A DNA stretch of 64,000 nucleotides from Actinomycetaceae bacterium (GTDB lineage Bacteria > Actinomycetota > Actinomycetes > Actinomycetales > Actinomycetaceae). The notes below the pieces were generated by a model. The model was not told where the DNA came from, searched no databases, and saw only the letters and a program-made list of their open reading frames with translations. The stretch lies in the NCBI GenBank assembly GCA_030537795.1, contig JAUNVE010000003.1, positions 1-64,000 of the forward strand, given 5' to 3'. Made by a program: the position numbers and the translations under genes. Below, one piece after another: positions 28,924 to 37,607 of the stretch. Each line of letters opens with the position of its first letter. Position 1 is the stretch's first letter.

Positions 28924-29163
28924 ATGCTAGCCGACGCACTTGAGCATCTGGTCAGCGGAATTGTTGACAACCCTGACGACGTCGAGGTTTCATCCCGTTC
29001 CATGCGTCGCGGACAGCTTCTAGAAGTCCGCGTTAATCCCGATGACTTGGGACGTGTGATTGGACGAAATGGTCGCACAGCTCGTGCGATGCGCTCGGTG
29101 ATGTCTGCGCTGTCAACCCGCGGCCCAGTCCGTGTCGACGTGATTGACACAGATCGGGACTAG
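28924..29163 (+). CDS. khpA: KH-domain RNA-binding protein
   Basis: This 79-residue protein of the KhpA (YlqC) family binds RNA and affects cell division and small-RNA biology in other Gram-positive bacteria. The single KH domain has GRVIGRNGRTARAMR, the GxxG loop. I choose the ATG at 28924 because GAGGA lies nine bases upstream; a GTG at 28918 overlaps the rpsP stop as GTGA and remains possible. It lies between rpsP and rimM, as in many actinobacteria. Confidence 0.9.
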   Translation: MLADALEHLVSGIVDNPDDVEVSSRSMRRGQLLEVRVNPDDLGRVIGRNGRTARAMRSVMSALSTRGPVRVDVIDTDRD

Positions 29164-29175
29164 ATTTCTCTTTCC

Positions 29176-29210
29176 GAGGCGGTGTGGGGATTCCTCACGC
29201 CGCCTCTTTT
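29176..29210 (+). terminator. Rho-independent terminator after khpA
   Basis: A 14-bp stem with a few G-U pairs (29176-29189 with 29193-29206) closes a three-base loop and is followed by TTTT. It divides rpsP-khpA from rimM-trmD. Confidence 0.88.
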
Positions 29211-29240
29211 CATATGGAAGCTACAAGATAGGAGCACCTG

Positions 29241-29750
29241 ATGGAGGTTAGGGTAGCGACCATCGCATCCGCTCAAGGATTGCGCGGCGAAGTCATGATT
29301 AACCTGACTACCGACTCTCCCGAGGAACGCATTTATCCCGGCGCCACTTTACGGACACATCCGGCTACGCGGGGTCCGCTGGAGGTAGAAACAGTGCGCG
29401 TCCACAAAGGCCGCCTGGCCGTGAAGTTCAGACAGATCAGTGACCGAACCCAGGCGGAAGCCATACGCGGAACCGACCTACTGGTCGATACTGCTGATAT
29501 TCCCGAGGAGGACGATGCTTGGTATCGCGATGAGCTCATCGGTCTGAAAGTCTTCGATACTCAAGGGAGAGCCTTGGGAAGCGTGTCGGATCTGACCACC
29601 GGAGACGCTCAAGATTTGCTGCACGTACAGTTTGACGGTCGCGAAATACTGGTGCCTTTTGTTTATGAGATTGTTCCGCAGGTTGAGGTAGCAGCCGGAC
29701 GCATTGTTGTAGACCCTCCCGGCGGCCTCTTTGATGATGAGGGGCAGTAG
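29241..29750 (+). CDS. rimM: 16S rRNA processing protein RimM
   Basis: RimM assists maturation of the 30S head and binds S19. The 169-residue product has the N-terminal RimM beta-barrel (VATIASAQGLRGEVMINL) and the C-terminal PRC-barrel (WYRDELIGLKVFD to LVPFVYEIVPQV). GATAGGAG lies before the ATG. A repeat-word copy (GGAGAGCCTTGGG near 29566) is read as part of GRALGS. trmD starts one base after its stop. Confidence 0.94.
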   Translation: MEVRVATIASAQGLRGEVMINLTTDSPEERIYPGATLRTHPATRGPLEVETVRVHKGRLAVKFRQISDRTQAEAIRGTDLLVDTADIPEEDDAWYRDELIGLKVFDTQGRALGSVSDLTTGDAQDLLHVQFDGREILVPFVYEIVPQVEVAAGRIVVDPPGGLFDDEGQ

Positions 29751-29751
29751 T

Positions 29752-31080
29752 ATGCGATTCGATCTGATTTCAATTTTCCCTGAATATTTTGATGCCCTCG
29801 ACTTATCCCTGATGGGGAAGGCGGTTGAAACCGGCCATATTTCTCTCGGCGTCCACAACCTGCGCGACTGGACAACCGACCGACATCGCACCGTCGATGA
29901 CACCCCCTATGGCGGAGGAGCGGGCATGGTCATGCGTGCCGACGTGTGGGGGCGTGCCATCGACGCCGTATCGAAAGACGCGGGGCGACGCATTCTTGCC
30001 CTCCCCACGCCCTCGGGAGAGCCTTTAACGCAGAAGGTCGTGCGTTCGCTGGTAGGTGCCGATCAGATTATTATTGCGTGCGGCCGTTACGAAGGTATCG
30101 ATGCGCGAGTAGCCGAGTATTATGCCGCCACCGATATTGAGGTCCTCGAATACTCGATAGGCGACTACGTCTTAAACGGTGGAGAAGCTGCGGCTCTTGT
30201 ACTGGTGGAGGCGGTTTCCCGATTACGCGACGGGTTCATGTCGAATCCTGATTCCCTGGTGGAAGAATCGTTTGAGGGAAACATCCTCGAATATCCCGCC
30301 TATACCCGCCCGTCGCGATGGCAGAGCCTTGAGGTGCCGGCAGTGTTAACCGGTGGCAATCACGCCGCCATAGCTGCTTGGCGTCGTCAGCGTGCACTCG
30401 AACGCACTGCGCGGCGGCGCCCCGACCTCATTCGCGCCACAGATCCGACCATATTGACCACAGTTGACCGGGAAACCCTCGCCGCGTGCGGGTGGGTTGC
30501 AGACGCAAACCGGGTGTGGAAAACCGTCACTATCCGCGAAGCCACACCGGCAGATGCCGCAGATCTTGCGCAGTTAGCGGCCATCACATTTCCCGACGCT
30601 TGCCCTCCCGAAGTGGGCCCGGACGCGCAGGCAGACCACATTCGCCGCAACCTTAATATCGACGTCATCAGCGATTGGATCACCAAAGAGCGCTATCGCG
30701 TACTCGTCGCCGAATGCGAAGGCTCACTCATTTCCTATACCATGATCGAGCTGTTTAACGAGGGCGACTATCCCGACGATGTCCCCGCCGACGCTATCGC
30801 GCCCGCCCCGGCCTACGTATCAAAGTGCTATACGCACCGCGATTTCCGAGGAAGTGGGATTTCCGGTGCGATAATGGAGGCCGCCGTCGCAGACGCCCGC
30901 TGGAAAGCTCACGGTACCCAGTTCGTACTCGGCACTAACCGCGGTAACCGGCGAGCTCGCGACTTTTATAAACGTCACGGATTCCGGAAAAAAGGACGCC
31001 GAGTCTTCTGGGTAGGCGATGTGCGCAACGAAGACGTGGTGATGGTGCGGCCTATTGAACGTGAGATTGATAACGCCTAA
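29752..31080 (+). CDS. trmD: tRNA (guanine-37-N1)-methyltransferase fused to a GNAT acetyltransferase domain
   Basis: TrmD methylates G37 of tRNAs that read CNN and related codons, using S-adenosylmethionine bound in a trefoil knot. Residues 1-260 are typical TrmD: MRFDLISIFPEYFDAL, YGGGAGMVMR, and the knot motifs IIACGRYEGIDARV and YSIGDYVLNGGEAAALV. The protein then continues without a stop for about 175 residues of an N-acetyltransferase domain, from VTIREATPADAADLAQLA to YTHRDFRGSGISGAIMEAA and ARDFYKRHGFRKKG. That last region contains the acetyl-CoA RGSGIS loop. The 442-residue length is far above the 230-270 usual for TrmD. The target of the acetyltransferase half is unknown. Confidence 0.93.
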   Translation: MRFDLISIFPEYFDALDLSLMGKAVETGHISLGVHNLRDWTTDRHRTVDDTPYGGGAGMVMRADVWGRAIDAVSKDAGRRILALPTPSGEPLTQKVVRSLVGADQIIIACGRYEGIDARVAEYYAATDIEVLEYSIGDYVLNGGEAAALVLVEAVSRLRDGFMSNPDSLVEESFEGNILEYPAYTRPSRWQSLEVPAVLTGGNHAAIAAWRRQRALERTARRRPDLIRATDPTILTTVDRETLAACGWVADANRVWKTVTIREATPADAADLAQLAAITFPDACPPEVGPDAQADHIRRNLNIDVISDWITKERYRVLVAECEGSLISYTMIELFNEGDYPDDVPADAIAPAPAYVSKCYTHRDFRGSGISGAIMEAAVADARWKAHGTQFVLGTNRGNRRARDFYKRHGFRKKGRRVFWVGDVRNEDVVMVRPIEREIDNA

Positions 31081-31101
31081 CTCGTGGGAGTAGCCCGCGT
31101 G

Positions 31102-31192
31102 TCGACGCTTACGCCACTCATGTGGCACAATGGAGCGGTTGGAAACGGTGGTGTCACCTGCCGCGGGGGGCCACCCGAGCCGTTTCCCGCTC
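31102..31192 (+). promoter_or_regulatory. rplS promoter and structured leader
   Basis: TCGACG (31102-31107) and CACAAT (31126-31131) form a plausible promoter with an 18-bp spacer. Directly downstream a long hairpin can form. GAGCG (31133-31137) pairs with CGCTC (31188-31192), and GGAAACGG (31141-31148) pairs perfectly with CCGTTTCC (31180-31187). The loop is GC-rich and can pair further (GGTG with CACC). It may be an autoregulatory site for L19, but I do not recognise an established motif. Confidence 0.6.
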
Positions 31193-31263
31193 TGAAGTTG
31201 GCGAGCACGACTCGCTCGATGCGACAGTTTTGACCTGCGGCAAGGCTGTTGAGGAGAACAATC

Positions 31264-31611
31264 ATGCAACGACTTGATGATGTTGATGCGCCTTCATTGC
31301 GCGATGATATTCCCGATTTCAAGCCCGGCGACACCGTAAAAGTCAACGTGAAGGTTACCGAAGGGACGCGGACGCGTATTCAGGTGTTCCAGGGCGTCGT
31401 GATTCGCCGCCAGGGCGATGGCCTGCGTGAAACCTACACGGTTCGTAAGATGTCTTTCGGCATTGGAGTCGAACGTACCTTCCCGGTTCACACCCCAACC
31501 GTGGAATCGATTGAGGTTGTGACCCGCGGTCGCGTGCGTCGCGCTAAGCTGTACTACCTGCGTGACCGCCACGGCAAAGCGGCACGTATCCGTGAAAAGC
31601 GCGAAAGCTAA
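31264..31611 (+). CDS. rplS: 50S ribosomal protein L19
   Basis: L19 lies at the subunit interface of the ribosome. The 115-residue product has the characteristic [17 protein letters not shown] and [16 protein letters not shown] blocks and a basic C-terminus. AGGAG (31252-31256) before the ATG at 31264 fixes the start; an in-frame ATA/ATG-like extension upstream is not needed. It sits in its own unit, with a promoter and leader upstream and a terminator downstream. Confidence 0.96.
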   Translation: MQRLDDVDAPSLRDDIPDFKPGDTVKVNVKVTEGTRTRIQVFQGVVIRRQGDGLRETYTVRKMSFGIGVERTFPVHTPTVESIEVVTRGRVRRAKLYYLRDRHGKAARIREKRES

Positions 31612-31622
31612 AACTAGGAGTG

Positions 31623-31649
31623 AACCCCGGACGATCTGTCCGGGGTTTT
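31623..31649 (+). terminator. Rho-independent terminator after rplS
   Basis: AACCCCGGAC (31623-31632) pairs with GTCCGGGGTT (31638-31647) around a five-base loop, followed by further T bases. It is strong and well placed 12 bases after the stop. Confidence 0.92.
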
Positions 31650-31730
31650 CCTCATTGCCTCCGCAGGCTCACTCGATGATTCTTCATCTTAAGTCTTAAA
31701 ATGGAATCACCATTTCAGGAAGGAACGTTG

Positions 31731-32477
31731 GTGAACTCATATCGACCTCGGCACCTGTCGCCGCAGCCTCCTCGGCGCACGCGACGCGGTAAACGGGCGC
31801 GAGTAAGTCGATCTCAAATATGGGTCTCACGTATAGCCGAGTACGCCGCCATAGTTGTGGTCGCGCTGATTATCGCATCGGTTGTGCGCGCATTTTTAAT
31901 GCAGGCGTTTTGGATTCCCTCCGGATCAATGAAAGAAACACTGTCGATCGGTGACAATGTCTTGGTGTCACGTCTGACACCAACGGTAAAGGAAGTTCAT
32001 CGCGGAGATGTGGTGGTTTTTCAAGATGAGCTGGGCTGGCTGTCGCCACCAACCGAGGCCGCCGGCTGGAAGAAAACGGCTGAAAATACCCTCATTTTCG
32101 TGGGCCTGCGGCCGGCTCATGGCGACCAGCATCTGATTAAACGGGTGATCGGCTTGGGAGGGGACCACGTTCAGTGTTGTGACGATCAAGGGTTGCTGCA
32201 GATCAACGGGGTCTCGGTCGATGAACCCTACCTGGCTCCCGGCTCTAACAACGCCCTCCAGCCATTTGACGTCGTCGTACCGGAAGGAAAACTGTGGGTT
32301 ATGGGGGATAACCGCAACAACTCCGCGGATTCACGCGCACATATGGGAGCGCCTTCCGAAGCATTTGTAGACGAAAACTCACTGGTCGGTCGCGTCATTG
32401 CAGTATCTTGGCCGATACAACACTGGTCGAATCCCAATCACAACGAAGTTTTTGCAGCGGTTCCCAATGCCTACTAG
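31731..32477 (+). CDS. lepB: Signal peptidase I
   Basis: LepB cleaves signal peptides of exported proteins on the outer face of the membrane. The 248-residue protein has a basic cytoplasmic N-terminus, one transmembrane helix (IAEYAAIVVVALIIASVVRAF), the catalytic serine in IPSGSMKETL and the catalytic lysine in LIKRVIGLGGD. The C-terminal signature GDNRNNSADSR completes the fold. I use the GTG at 31731 because AGGAAGGA lies just before it. An upstream ATG at 31701 overlaps a possible -10 (TAAAAT) and has no ribosome binding site. Confidence 0.93.
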   Translation: MNSYRPRHLSPQPPRRTRRGKRARVSRSQIWVSRIAEYAAIVVVALIIASVVRAFLMQAFWIPSGSMKETLSIGDNVLVSRLTPTVKEVHRGDVVVFQDELGWLSPPTEAAGWKKTAENTLIFVGLRPAHGDQHLIKRVIGLGGDHVQCCDDQGLLQINGVSVDEPYLAPGSNNALQPFDVVVPEGKLWVMGDNRNNSADSRAHMGAPSEAFVDENSLVGRVIAVSWPIQHWSNPNHNEVFAAVPNAY

Positions 32478-33213
32478 GCCTCAATCCAGTAGGCCGATAC
32501 CTACCTTTGAATTTGAAGACTCGGTCATGAGTGACGGACCGGTTATCGGCATGGATGAGGTCGGACGCGGTGCTCTGGCCGGTCCCGTAGCAGTGGGTGC
32601 CTGCGTGTCGCCACTGGTCCGTTTAGACCATGAAAGAGCCATGGAAGGAATGCCAAAGGGGCTCGCCGATTCCAAGTATCTTACCGATCGTGCCCGCCTT
32701 GCCATCGCGCAAGAGGTCGCCCGTTGGGCCCGGCCAGTAGCCATTGGATTTGCTAGCGCCGCAGAAATCGATACCTACGGTATTAACAGCGCATTACAAC
32801 TCGCGGGAATCCGTGCCCTCGAAGCTATCGCAGGTGGCGGAACTATTCCCGCCACTATTTTGCTCGACGGCTCCTATGACTGGCTGACTCCCACCGATCA
32901 ATTACTTGATGACAACGATATAACAGCCCGTTTCGCCGCCCTCCACAACCCCACTGTGGTGACCCGAGTTAAAGCCGATGCCACTAGTTGCGTGGTCGCC
33001 GCCGCATCCGTCATTGCAAAAGTGAGCCGTGATCATTTGCTGAAAACCATTCCCGATCCCGGATATGGCTGGGCAGCACATAAGGGGTACTCGGCGGCCA
33101 CCCACCGGCATGCCATTGATGCCCTGGGGCCGCATCCCATGCATAGACTGACATGGAAACTGACGCCCACAAGTGGAAAATCATCCGCTGGAAGAGGCAT
33201 GATGAGACAGTGA
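32467..33213 (+). CDS. rnhB: Ribonuclease HII
   Basis: RNase HII removes ribonucleotides from DNA. The 248-residue enzyme has the catalytic acidic pair in GMDEVGRGALAGPV (motif 1), the TILLDGSYDW aspartate and KVSRDHLL, with AAHKGYSAATHRHAI near the C-terminus. The start at 32467 overlaps the lepB stop by 11 bases and gives the N-terminus usual in actinobacteria. A longer reading frame upstream lies inside lepB. Confidence 0.93.
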   Translation: MPTRPQSSRPIPTFEFEDSVMSDGPVIGMDEVGRGALAGPVAVGACVSPLVRLDHERAMEGMPKGLADSKYLTDRARLAIAQEVARWARPVAIGFASAAEIDTYGINSALQLAGIRALEAIAGGGTIPATILLDGSYDWLTPTDQLLDDNDITARFAALHNPTVVTRVKADATSCVVAAASVIAKVSRDHLLKTIPDPGYGWAAHKGYSAATHRHAIDALGPHPMHRLTWKLTPTSGKSSAGRGMMRQ

Positions 33214-33509
33214 CTGGAGATATTGAAGGCTACGAGAATAATCTCGAACTCGATTTGTTTCGCGAGTATCGCGATGTCGTCAAGCTGTTTAACTACGTTG
33301 TGGAAACCGAACGTCGGTTCTACTTATGCAACCAGGTTGATGTGCAAGTTCACCCGGTTGGTAATGACGTATTCTTCGAGCTACGCCTCACCGATGCATG
33401 GGTGTGGGATATCTACCGCTCATCTCGCTTCATTAAATCCGTGCGAATCATGACATTTAAGGATATTAATGTCGAGGAACTTGCCAAGTCTGAACTCGAC
33501 ATTCCCTAA
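33210..33509 (+). CDS. DUF2469 family protein
   Basis: This 99-residue acidic protein belongs to the actinobacterial DUF2469 family, recognised from ENNLELDLFREYRDVVKLFNY and TERRFYLCNQVDVQV. Its function is unknown, but it almost always sits between rnhB and yraN, as here. The start is GTG at 33210, which overlaps the rnhB stop by 4 bases (GTGA). An upstream in-frame ATG inside rnhB is less likely. Confidence 0.9.
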   Translation: MTGDIEGYENNLELDLFREYRDVVKLFNYVVETERRFYLCNQVDVQVHPVGNDVFFELRLTDAWVWDIYRSSRFIKSVRIMTFKDINVEELAKSELDIP

Positions 33510-33630
33510 AACAACAGGCTGCGGACACCATGAAATCCACAATGGGCTGATAGGACAGTTATCCACAGCGCCTCGCATCACATTCGAATAGCGAGCGAAG
33601 ATGAGTCACCGTGTGACCAGGAGGCCACAC

Positions 33631-33984
33631 ATGGAAACTCGTCAACAACTCGGTCAACTCGGAGAACGCGTCGCCACCGAGCACCTCACCCGAAGTGGGT
33701 GGACCATTCTTGAGCGCAACTACCGACGCAAAGGCGCAGAAATCGATATCGTCGCCGTCGACGATTCTCAGACCACGGTCTTTGTCGAAGTGCGCACTCG
33801 TCGCTTTGGCGCAACCGGCGGATCATTCGAATCCATTACGGCGAAGAAATTCGAACGCATACGCAGAGCCGCCGCCATGTGGCTCGAAGAACAAGCGGAT
33901 AAACGCCCTGTTCGTATTGACGCCATCGGGGTGAATATCCGTGGTAATCAGGCCACCATTACACACCGACGAGGAATTGCATGA
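33631..33984 (+). CDS. YraN/UPF0102 endonuclease-like protein
   Basis: This 117-residue protein has the restriction-endonuclease-like core: GWTILERNYRRKGAEIDIVA (E and D) followed by VFVEVRTRR (ExK-type, here E-V-R). YraN proteins are linked to Holliday-junction or recombination roles, not firmly established. AGGAGG lies 6-12 bases before the ATG at 33631. A perfect DnaA box TTATCCACA (33559-33567) lies in the short gap before it. Confidence 0.87.
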   Translation: METRQQLGQLGERVATEHLTRSGWTILERNYRRKGAEIDIVAVDDSQTTVFVEVRTRRFGATGGSFESITAKKFERIRRAAAMWLEEQADKRPVRIDAIGVNIRGNQATITHRRGIA

Positions 33985-35534
33985 ATACCATCCTGGTGCG
34001 CACCCTCGCGATGGCACTGACCGGACTGGACGCCCACGTCATTTCCGTAGAAACTCACGTAGGCCGCGGGCTCGTTTCATTCAATCTTGTGGGACTTCCC
34101 GATGCCTCGGTACGCGAAGCCCGTGACCGCGTTCGAGCCGCCCTGCAATCATGCGGTGTTGACTGGTTTGAACGGCGCATTACCATCAATCTTTCACCGG
34201 CCGGAATCCCTAAGAACGGCTCTGCTTTCGACCTAGCCATTGCCGTGGGAATGCTCTGCGCGCACCGACAACTAAAACCCGAATCCACCGCCAACACTGT
34301 TTTTATGGCCGAACTAGGGCTCGATGGTTCTCTGCGTCCCGTCCGCGGTGTACTCCCGGCCGTCATTGGAGCAGCCAAAGCCGGGATCCACAATGTTGTT
34401 GTCGCACAGGAGGCCGCCGCTGAAGCCGCCCTCGTGCCCGGTATCAGTGTCCGCGGATACCGACACCTGAGCGATCTAGTGCAAGATCTGGGCGGAACTA
34501 TGCCCGCCGACCATATCTCACTTGAGGCATCACCAGTAGCCGAACAACTCCCGCTGGCGGCAGCAGAAATCCCCACCGATCTCGCAGATGTACGGGGACA
34601 GAGCTTTGCCGCTCACGGACTCATTATCGCAGCTGCCGGAGGGCATCATATGCTCATGATGGGTGAACCGGGGGCGGGAAAAACCATGCTGGCTAAAAGA
34701 CTCCCCACCATTTTGCCTGACCTGGAAGATGACGACGCCATTGACGTCACTGCAATTCACTCCCTAGCCGGAACCTATCGCCGAAACCAAGGCCTTATTC
34801 GCAGACCTCCCATACAGGCGCCGCACCATAATGCCACGATGCCTTCCATTATTGGAGGTGGAAGCGGTTTACCCAGCCCCGGAGCCGTTTCACTTGCCCA
34901 TGCCGGAGTGCTCTTTCTAGATGAATCTGCCGAATTCGCGCCCTCCGTACTCGATTGTCTTCGTCAACCGCTCGAGAATGGGCATATCACGATTCATCGG
35001 GCGCGTGGGCATCTTACATACCCGGCGCGATTCCAACTGGTTCTCGCCACCAACCCCTGCCCCTGTGGCCACGCCATCAGTCGACGCAAATCCTGCACCT
35101 GTTCTTCCATCCAACAACGACGCTACCTCAACCGTTTATCCGGGCCGCTTCTGGACCGCATCGATATTCAAGTAACGATGCAGACTCCCACTCCGGCAGC
35201 TCTTGCCGAACCGCCTCCATATACCTCTGCGCAGGCGCGTGACATCGTGGAAGTCGCCCGTCAACGAGCGCGGATCCGGTGGGAAAACCACCCCTGGTCG
35301 CTTAATGCGCATGCGCCGTCGGCCGCCATCCGCGATTTAATCACCGAGCTTCCCACCGTCATTAGCGACACCCTTAACGACGCCGTTAATAATGGCGTAC
35401 TCAGCTTGCGCGGTGCCGACAGAGTGCTTCGCATAGCTCTCACCATCGCGGATATGCGTGAGGCCACCATGACGCTCAATGACCTAACTTCCGCTCTCCA
35501 ATACCGAAATGGAACCGACCATGCATCATATTGA
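33981..35534 (+). CDS. comM: ComM/YifB-family Mg-chelatase-like AAA+ ATPase
   Basis: ComM is a hexameric helicase that promotes branch migration during natural transformation. The 517-residue protein has the N-terminal subdomain (SVETHVGRGLVSFNLVGLPDA) and the AAA+ core with MMGEPGAGKTMLAKRLP (Walker A) and GVLFLDESAEFAP (Walker B). A zinc-ribbon-like CPCGHAISRRKSCTC and a C-terminal Mg-chelatase lid complete it. The gene overlaps yraN and dprA, so these are one transcript. Confidence 0.92.
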   Translation: MNTILVRTLAMALTGLDAHVISVETHVGRGLVSFNLVGLPDASVREARDRVRAALQSCGVDWFERRITINLSPAGIPKNGSAFDLAIAVGMLCAHRQLKPESTANTVFMAELGLDGSLRPVRGVLPAVIGAAKAGIHNVVVAQEAAAEAALVPGISVRGYRHLSDLVQDLGGTMPADHISLEASPVAEQLPLAAAEIPTDLADVRGQSFAAHGLIIAAAGGHHMLMMGEPGAGKTMLAKRLPTILPDLEDDDAIDVTAIHSLAGTYRRNQGLIRRPPIQAPHHNATMPSIIGGGSGLPSPGAVSLAHAGVLFLDESAEFAPSVLDCLRQPLENGHITIHRARGHLTYPARFQLVLATNPCPCGHAISRRKSCTCSSIQQRRYLNRLSGPLLDRIDIQVTMQTPTPAALAEPPPYTSAQARDIVEVARQRARIRWENHPWSLNAHAPSAAIRDLITELPTVISDTLNDAVNNGVLSLRGADRVLRIALTIADMREATMTLNDLTSALQYRNGTDHASY

Positions 35535-36675
35535 CCTCACCGATCCGCGCGATGTTGCCTGCGCCTGGAGTGCAATCGTTGAACCCGGAGATGAAGCGGC
35601 CGCTATCCTTCGCGAACATCTCGGCGCTGCAGAAGCCCTCGAGTGGCTTCTGGCCCATCCTGATCCCACCGCCTTGCCACGCGCACTGCGTGTCAATGCG
35701 CAAGGAGAACCGCGACCGTGGGTTCGAGCTATTGAACGATGGATGCCGCGCATCGACTCTCTCAACGTGCAGCGGGACCTAGAAATCCTCTCCAAAGTCG
35801 ACGGTCACGTTCTGTATCCCGGGCACCCCCACTGGCCGAAGGAACTCAACGACCTGGGATTGGGCACACCTCCGGCGCTATGGATTCGCGGTACTATCGG
35901 CGACTCACCTCGTATAGGAATCGTCGGAGCCCGAGCAGCCTCTGCTATGGGAACCAGTATTGCCCGGGATTTCGCTTGGGAATTGGCTCGCGACGGAATA
36001 GATATCGTTTCCGGCGGAGCCTTCGGTATCGATGCTGCTGCCCACCGCGGCGCCCTCACCCAAGGACGCACCATAGCTTTGATGGCTGGTGGAGTGGCCA
36101 ATCTCTATCCCATCGCCCACCTCGACCTGTTTGATGACATCATCGAAAACGGTGCCATTATCTCGGAATCACCGCCGCTATGGAGGCCGGCACGATGGCG
36201 CTTCCTGGCACGTAACAGACTCATCGCAGCACTATCCCACGCCTGCATCGTGGTGGAAGCAAATTCGAGATCTGGCGCTCTCGCCACCATTCGCCGAGCC
36301 ATTGATCTCAACCGTCCGGTCGGTGCCGTCCCAGGGCCTATTACCTCTCAAACATCCAGTGGATGTCATCACATCATTCGTCAGGGAGCCACCCTCATCT
36401 CGAGTGCCACCGAAGCACGTGAACTCATTGACGATGTCGGAGCCCACCTATTTGACCTCGACCAACCGAATATCTCCGGCGGATCTGAAGCCTGGAGAAG
36501 CTTGAACGCTACGCAAAAACGCATCTGGGACGCCCTCCCTGCAAAAGCCGCCACCACCGCCGTGAAAATCGCCCGCATCGCGGGGCTGAGCTGCCATGAA
36601 GTAACCAGCGAGTTAGCTACACTGACGGTGAAAGGGCTGATCCGCATAGACGGAGAGCACATCAGACGCGCATGA
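35509..36675 (+). CDS. dprA: DNA-processing protein DprA
   Basis: DprA protects incoming single-stranded DNA and loads RecA during transformation. The 388-residue protein has a central Rossmann domain (GIVGARAASAMGTSIARDFA, SGGAFGIDAAAHRGAL, SRSGALATIRRA) and a C-terminal winged helix (AATTAVKIARIAGLSCHEVTSEL). It overlaps comM by 26 bases. An alternative ATG at 35521 would shorten the protein by four residues. With comM it suggests genuine competence capacity, relevant to the iterated DNA word. Confidence 0.93.
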   Translation: MEPTMHHIDLTDPRDVACAWSAIVEPGDEAAAILREHLGAAEALEWLLAHPDPTALPRALRVNAQGEPRPWVRAIERWMPRIDSLNVQRDLEILSKVDGHVLYPGHPHWPKELNDLGLGTPPALWIRGTIGDSPRIGIVGARAASAMGTSIARDFAWELARDGIDIVSGGAFGIDAAAHRGALTQGRTIALMAGGVANLYPIAHLDLFDDIIENGAIISESPPLWRPARWRFLARNRLIAALSHACIVVEANSRSGALATIRRAIDLNRPVGAVPGPITSQTSSGCHHIIRQGATLISSATEARELIDDVGAHLFDLDQPNISGGSEAWRSLNATQKRIWDALPAKAATTAVKIARIAGLSCHEVTSELATLTVKGLIRIDGEHIRRA

Positions 36676-37607
36676 GTAGAACTGAGGAGATCGTGGACAT
36701 CGCAGAATCCACCCGAGCCCTCATTGACTCGTGGGTGGAGTACCTGACGTATTCTCGGGGGTTTTCCGACCACACCGTCAGAGCCTACCGGTCTGATGCA
36801 ACAGATTGTCTTGGCTTCATCTTCGGTACCGATGAATTCGCAGCTGCGGATCTCACACCGCGTAACTTCCGCGCCTGGCTTGGAAGTCGCGCACGCGCCG
36901 GCGAGTCGAGAGCCAGCTTGGCTCGATACGCCGCCTCAGTTCGGTTACTGGGACAGTGGCTTGCCCGCGAAAAAATTGTCGAAACCGATCCGACCCTGAA
37001 ACTACGCAGTGCACCCGTTGACCAGAATTTGCCGCGTACGCTGACAACAGAACAAATCACTGCGCTTTTTCAGCAGCTACGCGAAAACGCCGCCAACGGA
37101 AATCCCGCAGACCAACGCGATTGGGCTATGTTCGAAATCCTATACGCTGCCGGAATCCGCGTCGGAGAACTCGTTGCCCTGAGCGTAGGTGACCTCGACC
37201 GCACTCAGCGCACCATGCGGGTGCAAGGTAAAGGTAATAAACAACGGGTCGTTCCCTACGGAGTGCCCGCTGCCCAAGCAGTCGAAACGTGGTTGGACAG
37301 TGGGCGTCCGCAACTGATGACAGCAGAATCCGCGGACGCCCTCTTCCTCGGAATTCGCGGAAAACCCATCAATCCGCGCACGGTGCGTCAACGCCTGGAA
37401 CGAGCCTGTGCACTGGCGGGAGTACCGATCCTCAGCCCGCATGGGCTCCGCCACTGCGCGGCTACGCATATGCTCGAAGGAGGCGCCGACCTGCGAGCAG
37501 TACAAGACCTACTGGGACACTCCTCGCTGGCCACCACCCAGCGATATACGCATGTGGATTCGGCGCGACTATCGGCCATTATGCGTCAGGCTCATCCCAG
37601 GGCTTGA
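36672..37607 (+). CDS. xerC: Tyrosine recombinase XerC
   Basis: XerC resolves chromosome dimers at dif with XerD. The 311-residue protein has an N-terminal SAM-like DNA-binding domain and a C-terminal catalytic domain. The domain carries Arg in AAGIRVGELVAL, HxxR in SPHGLRHCAATHM, His in LGHSSLATTQRYTHV and the nucleophile Tyr292. It starts 4 bases within the dprA stop (ATGA). The 3' end overlaps the opposite-strand peptidase gene by 29 bp. Confidence 0.93.
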   Translation: MSRTEEIVDIAESTRALIDSWVEYLTYSRGFSDHTVRAYRSDATDCLGFIFGTDEFAAADLTPRNFRAWLGSRARAGESRASLARYAASVRLLGQWLAREKIVETDPTLKLRSAPVDQNLPRTLTTEQITALFQQLRENAANGNPADQRDWAMFEILYAAGIRVGELVALSVGDLDRTQRTMRVQGKGNKQRVVPYGVPAAQAVETWLDSGRPQLMTAESADALFLGIRGKPINPRTVRQRLERACALAGVPILSPHGLRHCAATHMLEGGADLRAVQDLLGHSSLATTQRYTHVDSARLSAIMRQAHPRA

